A DNA stretch of 64,000 nucleotides from Lingula anatina (Eukaryota; Brachiopoda; Lingulata; Lingulida; Lingulidae): positions 5,873-69,872 of the forward strand of contig NW_019775854.1 of the NCBI RefSeq assembly GCF_001039355.2, in the 5' to 3' direction. This document shows positions 55,801 through 64,000 of this stretch, one piece after another. Numbering within the stretch: the stretch's first letter is position 1; every line of letters begins with the position of its first letter. Both the position numbers and the translations under genes were made by a program. The notes beneath the pieces were generated by a model. That model saw only the letters and a list, made by a program, of their open reading frames with translations. It searched no databases and was not told the DNA's origin.

Positions 55801-58800
55801 GAGTCTCACTAAATTACTGTCAGATGATCAGGCTTAAATGGCCGTCCCGCCTACTACAAGCTGTAAGGGGGTATATACCTTTCGTGCCCGCTCGGCTGAC
55901 ATCTATTTAGCGTGAACCCCCAGGGAGTTAGGTCGATTTAGTTTTATCGATCTAATCTCTGGGAATGGGGTCTAATTCACGAAGTGTAATATGGTCTAAA
56001 GCAGAGATCACTCACTGTGAAACCTTTTCATGGAACTGAGAATTATTTTGTTCCATTGTTTCATTACGTCTATACACTTATATCAACTTTAATGAAATAA
56101 ATCATAGTTTGTATGTACGGTGCACTTGTCTTTCAGCTGGCCAAGCTCATGCGTAAGGTGTCAGGTATGGGGGTTCACAACCGCGCTCGGCTGTTCAATC
56201 CAAAATCAGCTATATTTATCTGCAACAAATGGGACGTCGTCCCGGAGGCAGAAGAGGACACCGTTTCTAAGGACACCTTTGAGAGGTTACAAGATTCTTG
56301 GCCAGGTTTACAAGCAAGCCGTGTATTTCATGTTTCAATGAAACAGGTATGATTATAATTGGCAGCAGAGAATAGATAGGAAAACAAGAACCCACAGAAA
56401 CGATAATAATAAATTTCTCAGTTTGAGTTCAATCAAGTGCATGCATTGGTAACTTTTTCTTTTTTGCCAACCGATCAATTTTGAATTTGTGTAGATCAAA
56501 CAAAGCAGTCATAACTTTCTGTGTGGTACACTTGATATCAATAAGAACATTCAACTGATCATTGCATAGACACGGAATGCTTGTAATGTCCAATATCTTG
56601 ACACAAAACACCTTTGTAATGTCCAATATCTTTTATTAAACTTTGACACTTTGTCGTCCATGCATTAGATCAAGTCCGCGTATCAAAACATAAACCGCCT
56701 TGCACTATCTTCTATTTTATGGTTCTATTCCGCAACATAAAAATGTTTCCTGTTTACATATATTAAAAGTCTTATCAAGATCATCAATCACAGAACTGAA
56801 TAGTACATGTATCGTCGTTATCTTTCATTTACTAACTTCTATCCGTTCCTTTCTATCCGTCTGTAATGTCCAGTATCTTGACAGAATCCCTTATGAATAG
56901 CTTTGATCATCTGCTGTAATGTCCAAAACACTTTATGAATACCTTTTATCATCTGTTGTAATGTCCAAAACACTTTATGAATGCCTTTGATTGTCCGTGG
57001 TATTGTCCAAAACACCTTATAAATACTTTTGAATACGTTTAGACTAGTTTAGACTTGTACATACATAACTTTGTGGTCTTGTGGCAGCCATACTTTTCTT
57101 TGCGACCTTGACCTTGTTACGTCAGCAAACGACCTATATTTAGACTTAACACTGATCTATACTGCATATACCACTGAACCACCAATTATGCAAGGGATTT
57201 GGGTGTTTACGAAACTGTATCAATAAATTTGCTCTGGTATTTTGAAACTACTTTCTCCTTTTCTTTTCTGACAAGTTGTTCAAGACTTATCTTCCTCCTC
57301 CTTTCCTGTTCTATGATTTTACTACATAACTAGACTTAACAATGCTATATTTTGTTTATATCATATAGGTGAAAGAAGCTCACGGACGGGGGGAACAACA
57401 CGAAATATTCATGGATGTCGTTAAATCAATTGCTGACCTTCTTCCAAACGCTGTTCTCTTCCAAATAGAACACTACTGCCAGTAAGTTTCAATTAAGTGA
57501 AAGTGCTAGAAAAAGAAATAAAATGTAAAACTATTAGATTAAATCATAGCATTCTTTGATAAATATATTTCCCTTTTTCAGAAATTTGCTATTGGCGTGA
57601 CAATTGTCTTAAATAGGCCTTATTTTTATATTAAATGTTTTTTAGCACATGCCTCAATTATGGCAGCCTCTAAGGGTGGCATTAATCAGGCTTGATATAG
57701 CTTAAGAATATAATATATAATATGATCAAGACAACGGCTCAGCCGACTAAAGCCCTACCAGCCCATTCTTTAGAGTCACATTGTCCAAACTGATGAACAA
57801 TGGCCAAAACATCTTCAAAATCATGCTTTATTTTGTATATTTGTTTTATATTTCCTTACTTATACAGTGTGTATCACGTTTATATAATTATCTCAAAACT
57901 TTCAAAAGTGTAATGCTACTTTTTAGGTGGTTAAAACATGTTCTTGATGACGGCATATATGTATGTTCTGTTGGGATTAATATGAAGAGACTTTACAACG
58001 AACCTGATGTGCGTTCACGCAGGATACACGAAATAAGCAAAAGTTTTCAAAACCTACAAGAAGAGGTTAATAAGTCACAAAAAATTAAAGAAGGGGCTTT
58101 GAAACAGCTACAGTCGATTTTGGTTGCTGAATTCCGCGGTGCTTTAGAAGCAGACACGGAGGAAGCACATGCCTTAAATGTGTGGTCTGAGGCAGCGTGT
58201 CCTCTCCCCCCGGGACCAGGGCGTACGTGGGATACTGTAAAACAGGAAATCAATGCCAAGTTACAGATACGACTGTTGGAATATCTGCACCCAGCCAACA
58301 ACGAAAGATATTGCGAAAAGATCGAGAACCTCAAGGAAGATTTCCACCAATCTTTGAAACAAGAATCGGTGCGCTTCGTAGATAAATTGCAGAAAATAGA
58401 AAGTTACCTTCTCAACGATCCTTGCCCCAAGCGAACCATGTTTGTTGACCCCAGTGACATTGCAGACTTGTTTGAAGAGAGTATACCCGAGACGCCATTC
58501 ACACCATCCCTCCAGAGTTTGTCGCTTCATCAACCACAGCCCGACCCCAATATGCAGGAATACATGGCCAAATGTTTGGACAACTACGTAGAAAGGGTAA
58601 AAACCAATCAATCCACTCTTCTGGACCGCCTTTCCCGTCACGTCCTGCAGGGCTGTCGGAAGGAAATCAACATCACCTACCAACCAATCCTGCAGTGGAT
58701 AGATGGGAACCTTGAAATTTTACGTCGTCTCAAGCAGGACGAAACTTTCACCGAAAGCACCGCCAAATTGCAAGAAGAGCGAACGAGGCTGGAAAGTTTA

Positions 58801-60714
58801 AGTCGCCAGATTCAGACTTTCTATATAGGCCAGGTGTGGCAACATGAGTTTCAAGCTACTGACATTGCTGACTGGCCAAATTTACTGTACACCACTAACC
58901 CGGTATCTGACGGAGGGTATAGGAAGGTTTACCGAGCCGATATCCTACAACCCGACAACACCACCTACCCCGTGGTGATCAAAGTGGTGAAGGAGGCGCT
59001 GGGCGTCGATGGTCGTCTGCCAAATGATCTTGACATTTATGAAGAATGCGAAAGAATGAGGTAGTGTATATTCAGTCTTTCCGTGAAGACTATACCTGTG
59101 AACGTCCTACATTAAATTTGTCAAAAATAATCAATTTGAGAGAGAAGTACATGTACACGCATTTTAATTTTCAGTTTAACGGTGCATTCAGCAACCTGCG
59201 TAAAATACTTGACTGCAAAGCATTATGCATGTCTTAAAATTCCCATAAAGGCCTACTTTTCTTTTGACAACTGATCTCCTGCAGTTTAAACAGGTCTTAT
59301 GAACTTGGCATTACATGTATTTAGAACGACATTGCTTTTGTAGTTAATTTATTGAAAAGACAATAATCAGCCATGCAATTATTACTTTAGACAGCTGACC
59401 AGAGCTGGATGTCCAAACTTTGTCCAGTATTATGGTTCGGCCAAATACATCACCGGTGACCTCTACTATTTAATCCTGGTCATGGAATGGTGTAACCAGG
59501 GATCACTACGTGACGTCATCACTAACGATTCCAATTTGCTTCCAGGGACTATGCAAGGTTTTATCGTTTTTTATTATATTCCTAACAGTTAAAGCTTTTA
59601 AGTTGGTAATGAATAACGTGAAACTTGATTGGTTCTGGCTATTTAAAAAAACAATGCCTACATGTTTTCCTTTTATCTGCATAACGGATAATTAAAATTG
59701 ATCTTTGACTTTATTTTGATTTCAAAACATTACATCTTTGTTAACCAAGTATTATTCAATAACTCAAAACAGCTTTATTTGTCCTAGCTTATAAACATTA
59801 AAAAAATTACTTATTTTGTGACCATTACATTTGAAGGTGTGGGCAATGAGGAACGTTTAGCCGGCATCCGGTACGCGGCGGATTACGCCATACAGGCAGC
59901 TACCGCTATCCGATACTTACATGATGTTGGACTTGCCCATCGAGATATCAAAGCTGAAAACTTTTTGGTACGATTCATAACATGTGTTTTTTTTTAAGAT
60001 TGAAGTCGTACATACTAACTCTTTACATGTTTATTGATTATTGTACACTTGTTGCTCTGTTGAGTTTATGTTAGTTTGACTAGTGCATGCTTCTTCATGA
60101 ATATGATGAAAAAACAACAACAACAACAAAAATACAAAATTTAAAAACAGGTATAAAAGTTACAATGTTCTTTTGTTCATCTAAAGAAGTTTAAATAATT
60201 GTGTGTGTTCGATTTAAAACAATAATTATTACTATTCGCTAAAAAAACTTATTGTTTACAGATCACGGAGACTAACAACAGGAAAGTTGTAAAAATCTGC
60301 GACGTTGGTGAAGCAAAGAGAGAGACCGTCTTGCGTACAGGAAAGACAGGTACTGTCCTCTACTGGGCACCAGAATTGTGGTCTGGTGGCAGTGGCTGCG
60401 TGAGATATGACAAGAGTTGTGACATCTACAGCTTCGGACTCTTGCTCTGGGAGCTCTGGTATGGCAGGCGAGTGTATTACACAGGCGGCGGTGATACCTT
60501 TAACGAGGAAAGATTTAGGGTTGCCGTGGTTGAACGGGGCTGGAGACCCGATTGCAACGGGCATCTGCGGCCTGTAGCCAAGTGGCTTTCTCTCATGCGG
60601 AGATGCTGGGATGCCAAAAGTGACAACCGTCCCAGAGCGAAAGATATCGTGAAAGATGTCGCTGCAGTAAATAATTTGGCCCTTCATGACATAGAGATGG
60701 AATATACTCAGTAG
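52846..60714 (+). CDS. DSTYK-like membrane GTPase-kinase, tandem copy 2 (11 exons, intact)
   Basis: Exons: 52846-52995, 53725-53956, 54201-54493, 54772-54834, 55310-55468, 56137-56346, 57369-57481, 57927-59060, 59391-59557, 59837-59967, 60262-60714; one open frame of 1034 residues. All exons equal those of copy 1 in length except exon 1, which is 6 bases shorter inside the membrane helix. The same signatures are present: GELSAGKSS, DSPG, NKWD, VVIK, HRDIKAEN, DVG, APE. Differences are scattered and mostly single residues (for example NGEPVTV to KGELVAV before G3, HRD-proximal IQYL to IRYL, and the C-terminal KKFAVIN to KDVAAVN). No stop or frameshift is seen, so both copies look functional. 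Introns are also alignable; introns 5 and 6 carry copy-specific insertions. Functional reading is as for copy 1. Confidence 0.88.
55759..55972. mobile_element. MITE in intron 5 of kinase gene 2, TAA target duplication (relative of 28658-28878)
   Basis: Ends AGGCGCATTCCC and GGGAATGGGGTC, flanked by TAA (55756-55758, 55973-55975). Copy 1 has the empty site AGTTTAATTCACGAAG near 36546. The interior shares GTGGGGAGTCTCACTA and GCGTGAACCCCCAGGGAGTT with the element at 28658. Confidence 0.92.
56575..57030. repeat. Tandem repeat with core TGTAATGTCCA in intron 6 of kinase gene 2
   Basis: The core TGTAATGTCCAAAACACTTT or a variant recurs near 56583, 56613, 56863, 56913, 56960 and 57000, the last four at roughly 45-50 base spacing. 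Copy 1 lacks it, which explains why intron 6 is about 1.0 kb here and about 0.3 kb there. Spacing and decay rule out a CRISPR array. Confidence 0.7.
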
Positions 60715-61052
60715 TGTATACAGTTAAGATGTAGACGTCTACGTAGATTAAGAGTATCCTTTCAAGTCCTTTAAAGATTATTGCACGCGGTGCATTTGGT
60801 TTTTTTATGCTGAAAAACTGTCATTTACTTTCATGTGATGGAAACACTTCTTCGTCAATAACTGGTGAACAATTACACGCACTCGTATCATCTTTTCTGA
60901 TGCAAATACATTGCATGAATATCATTACATATTAACTGTGGATAACATACCATCAGAGCAAAAAAAAAATCACTGTTGAGCCATTTTTAAATTTCTTCGC
61001 GTGCTTTCAAGCTCGAAGTGCTTCAAAGTTTTAAAGGGGTTAAATGTTGAAC

Positions 61053-61058
61053 ATTAAA
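61053..61058 (+). terminator. Variant poly(A) signal ATTAAA of kinase gene 2
   Basis: ATTAAA, the commonest natural variant of AATAAA, sits 339 bases after the stop where copy 1 and the deleted unit both have AATAAA. The following GGGTWATTCTCAGCTTA context is conserved. Confidence 0.5.
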
Positions 61059-61374
61059 GGGTAATTCTCAGCTTAGCTGACATACGAGTACATATACATA
61101 TGCCCATGTACATGAATGCATGCATTATATACGCCAGCTGCACAGCAGTTGCTATGTGGCTCTGAATATTTCAAGGCGCACTTGAAAAAACTACGCGGCA
61201 AGATTGTTCAAATGTATTTTAAAGAAAATTCAAAATTTACCACTGTTAATGGATCGGAATGATTATTTAACATGCATACAATATCTTAGAACAATGGATC
61301 TTAGTTATGAATTATAGGTGGCGCATCTGATTCCTAGCTAACGTCAATTCAATATTTATTTAGTATGCTTTATT

Positions 61375-61690
61375 TTTTTAAATATAATAATAATAATTTA
61401 TTTGCTAAAATCGCAACCTAAAGGTTGAAGTTTTACAATGTGTCTTAAATAATAAAATCATAAGGTATTTTAAAATTAACTAAAAATTATAAACTAAAGG
61501 ACCAAGGCTTATAAGACTTATAAGACAGTTTGAAGCAGTAATTAACATAAAATTTAAAAGACTGTGCATTATAAAAGATGATTTAATTACGCATTTTGCT
61601 CTGAATTATACGTATTTATGATACAATATTTTCTTAGAAATGTTAAAATCTGCTACAGTAGTACGAAATAATCTATGAGAGTGTTGTATA
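61375..61690 (-). mobile_element. 3' end of a non-LTR retroelement or SINE, minus strand
   Basis: On the minus strand the segment ends GGTTGCGATTTTAGCAAATA followed by AATTATTATTATTAT, a 3' tail style seen in many LINEs and their SINEs. It interrupts the 3' flank of unit 3, since the flanking parts match 41230-41275 and 41275-41345 of unit 1. No coding part remains. Confidence 0.55.
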
Positions 61691-61869
61691 TACTGACATA
61701 CAGGTGTAATACATGTATAACTTAGTCAAACGGTTGGCGCTGGGCGCTGTGAACAACAAAATTATAAAGATCAAAAACGAATTAAAATAAAAACATTTTG
61801 ATAAAGCTGTCTTTTTATTATTATTATTATGCCATTTAGTGTGGTCTGCGGGTAATGTTAGTACAAGGA

Positions 61870-63359
61870 GAACGATTTGCTTATCGTCGCCTAGCTATTC
61901 ATGTGAATCATGCCGTGGAAAGAGTTTAACATTTTCATTATTTGCTAATATGGAGCCCACCTGAAAGAAATATAGTATAAAGACTGGGAATGACCAATTT
62001 GACTTTAAGAAGGATGAGGTAATATTCCTAGGTACTGGTCGAATAAGGGATTTTGGCATGTGGCACCCTTCAGTTGAGGGTGTACGCCTTTTCAGTGACA
62101 TTTTAAAGGGAAAACTTGCAAGTGGTTTTGGATAGATTGATTTTATTTGCTGATTACTGTTAAAACCTTTTACCATTAAATTCACAGTATCAGCAATGAC
62201 TTACAATGTTTAAAATATAATAAACCACCAGAACCACCATAACTAAAAGTGTATAGGAAATTGTCTGCCAATACTATGTTACACATTATGCCCCATGCGG
62301 TCATAAATACCACACTTATTAAAGGTAACAGACTTGCAATACACAGTTTTGCACTTCGTATAATTCCTGGGCAATATGTGGGGAAAAATCTTACATTTTA
62401 TTTGATGCCTCAGGTAATCATCACATTACCTGAATGGTGCTGTAGGATTATCATTTTATCAGGAAGAAAACAATTATAAACTACAAATGAAATGTGTAGG
62501 GCCCAGGTAACAATTGGCTGGAACATGTCATTTAAAAGTAGAAAACGTTAAGCTGTTGTGTTTGTCGGAATAGCCCCTGAAATCTTAAATCTATGAAAAT
62601 TCTATCTAACCATATTACAAATAACCTAAACAAAACTGGATAATAATATGCAATGTTAAATACACGTTTTCGTCTTGTTTTCTTCAAGGAAAACTGGGTA
62701 TGCGTGCTGTGAACAGAACGGGCGTCTATCGCCCTGCAAAGGAGGAGAGAGCTGATGGAACGTCTACGTATGAAAAACAGGCTAGACAATAGTTTATTCC
62801 ACCTACAATATTTTATGAATAAAATTATAATAAAAAGATATTATATGAAAAAAAGCAACCCAGCAACCCCTGTAGCATCATCAAAATGGCATCTCACTAA
62901 AATAGCTTAGATATAATAAGATATAAATTGATCATCTTAATTTCATTCTAATATATCAGTGTGAAAGACATACGGGTTCAACTGAACAAATGAAAGAATA
63001 AATATATTTCTAAAAATATACATAAGGGTCCGGGTGCTAATGTGGATATGTCACTCAAACTGCCAAAGTCCAAATTTGAACGTCCAAAAAAGCACTGGAA
63101 CATATTTTTAAAGCAAGTACAAAGAGATGCCGTTTTCTGGTTTTGGTAACCATGCTGTTCAAGAGAACCACGGAGGTTGCGGCTCTGTGTAAGGGGGGCT
63201 ACTTAAGGTCGATTTTTGCACAACTTCTTTTCATCCAAAACAGGCATGTAATTATTTCTAGCCTTTTTAGCTCTAGTTCGTACATTAACCTTCTGTACTT
63301 ACAAACTAAAACCATTCATGATAAGCCCTAGAAAAAAATTGCAAATCACATCTGCTTGA
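61870..63359. other. Intergenic region, nothing recognised
   Basis: AT-rich, without similarity to the tandem units and without a convincing exon in either direction. It separates kinase gene 2 from the minus-strand membrane protein gene and should contain the latter's 3' untranslated region. Confidence 0.4.
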
Positions 63360-64000
63360 CTATCTCGCTTCGAACTTTGCGCCTGGTACCGTGGATGGGT
63401 TCACTTTATTAGAAGAATTTTGGTTAGTAAGTAGATTGAACACTGTCATGCAACCCTTAGAATCGCAACACATAGCAGTAAGTGCAGCAAATAACGCAAG
63501 CGTCCACGTAGTCAAAATTATACCCCCAACTACCATGATCATTATGTAACTGTTCTTTGGATGTCTTAAGGGGAGGATCATTTTTAACAACTCAAAGCCT
63601 AAGGTGAGCATACTCAAGAAAAAAGTATGGTATGCTAATCTTTTTGAAAAAACCGTAGGTAACATATCGCCGAAGATACACCAAAAACTAGACCCACAAA
63701 TTGTTAAAATAATGTCCCCTATTATGGAGCCATACGCCACATATATCATTAGCATGATTGAAGCCCCAAACACCCACGGAAAATCACCCTGGGGTAATAG
63801 GTGGAAATACAAAAGAGTTAAATTTGTCATTTGAACATGAATCCCTGCGAAAATGCCCGTAAAAACGTACCATGCGAGACAGCCTTTCCCGGGTGGGTCG
63901 TCTATTGACCTTGCGCAACACATGAAATAACAGAAAGATGTACTTAAAAAATAGGGGCTTGCTACAGAGATCATGTCTACAAATGCGGACACCGACGACA
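63360..64000 (-). CDS. Multi-pass membrane protein, C-terminal part (continues past the right edge)
   Basis: The frame is open from the window edge to a stop at 63360-63362 and gives at least 210 residues. At the edge the frame reads on without a stop (the codon at 63992 is GTG, not ATG), and the first ATG is at about 63977, inside what looks like a membrane segment, so the true start is outside the window or in another exon. Five hydrophobic segments are visible (near MISVASPYFLSTSFCYFM, WYVFTGIFAGI, VFGASIMLMIYVAYGSIIG, FFLSMLTLGFELL and IMIMVVGGIILTTWTLALF), followed by a short polar tail. The odd-numbered transmembrane count of this fragment and the tail suggest a transporter or channel-like protein, but I do not recognise the family. 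Confidence 0.65.
   Translation of the reverse strand, partial: SSVSAFVDMISVASPYFLSTSFCYFMCCARSIDDPPGKGCLAWYVFTGIFAGIHVQMTNLTLLYFHLLPQGDFPWVFGASIMLMIYVAYGSIIGDIILTICGSSFWCIFGDMLPTVFSKRLAYHTFFLSMLTLGFELLKMILPLRHPKNSYIMIMVVGGIILTTWTLALFAALTAMCCDSKGCMTVFNLLTNQNSSNKVNPSTVPGAKFEAR

Noticed and set aside
56575-57030. Possible CRISPR-like array
   Set aside because: Eukaryotic intron, repeats differ and there are no unique spacers of constant length.

Overview
This is an AT-rich stretch of nuclear DNA from an animal, most likely a marine invertebrate (mollusc, hemichordate and amphioxus are all possible; the sequence does not decide). The signs are spliced genes with GT-AG introns, tandem calcium-binding EGF exons of one size and phase, a kinase of the DSTYK type, Ty3/Gypsy, LINE, Tc1/mariner and many short inverted-repeat transposons, a tRNA-derived SINE and abundant microsatellites. 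There is no operon structure.

Layout. 1-12.4 kb: no gene recognised; a decayed Ty3/Gypsy pol (3.14-5.06 kb), an (AT)n tract, diverged tandem repeats and an inverted-repeat element (8.2-9.05 kb). 12.5-20.4 kb, minus strand: an incomplete gene for a secreted protein with a signal peptide, a short helical/Thr-rich region, six EGF domains and a VWA domain. 22.4-24.0 kb, minus strand: a single-exon type II membrane SGNH/NXPE-like protein. 26.3-28.4 kb, plus strand: a small three-exon gene for a secreted 12-cysteine peptide. 28.9-61.9 kb: a tandem array of about 12-kb units. Unit 1 (28.9-41.35 kb) and unit 3 (49.5-61.9 kb) each carry an intact 11-exon gene on the plus strand; unit 2 (43.7-49.5 kb) has the same flanks but its gene is cleanly deleted. 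63.36 kb to the right edge, minus strand: the 3' end of a multi-pass membrane protein gene.

The centre of interest is the tandem gene pair. My exon reconstruction gives uninterrupted proteins of 1036 and 1034 residues: an N-terminal membrane helix, a dynamin-like GTPase domain with intact G1, G3 and G4 motifs, a long helical middle and a C-terminal protein kinase domain. A membrane-anchored GTPase and a kinase are therefore joined in one polypeptide. Ten of eleven exons have identical lengths in the two copies. Because the units are paralogous, each serves as an empty-site control for transposons in the other, which dates several insertions after duplication and gives exact target-site duplications. 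One of these elements landed three bases inside an intron and rewrote a splice donor. Gene structures and families were assigned by reading; no database search was possible.
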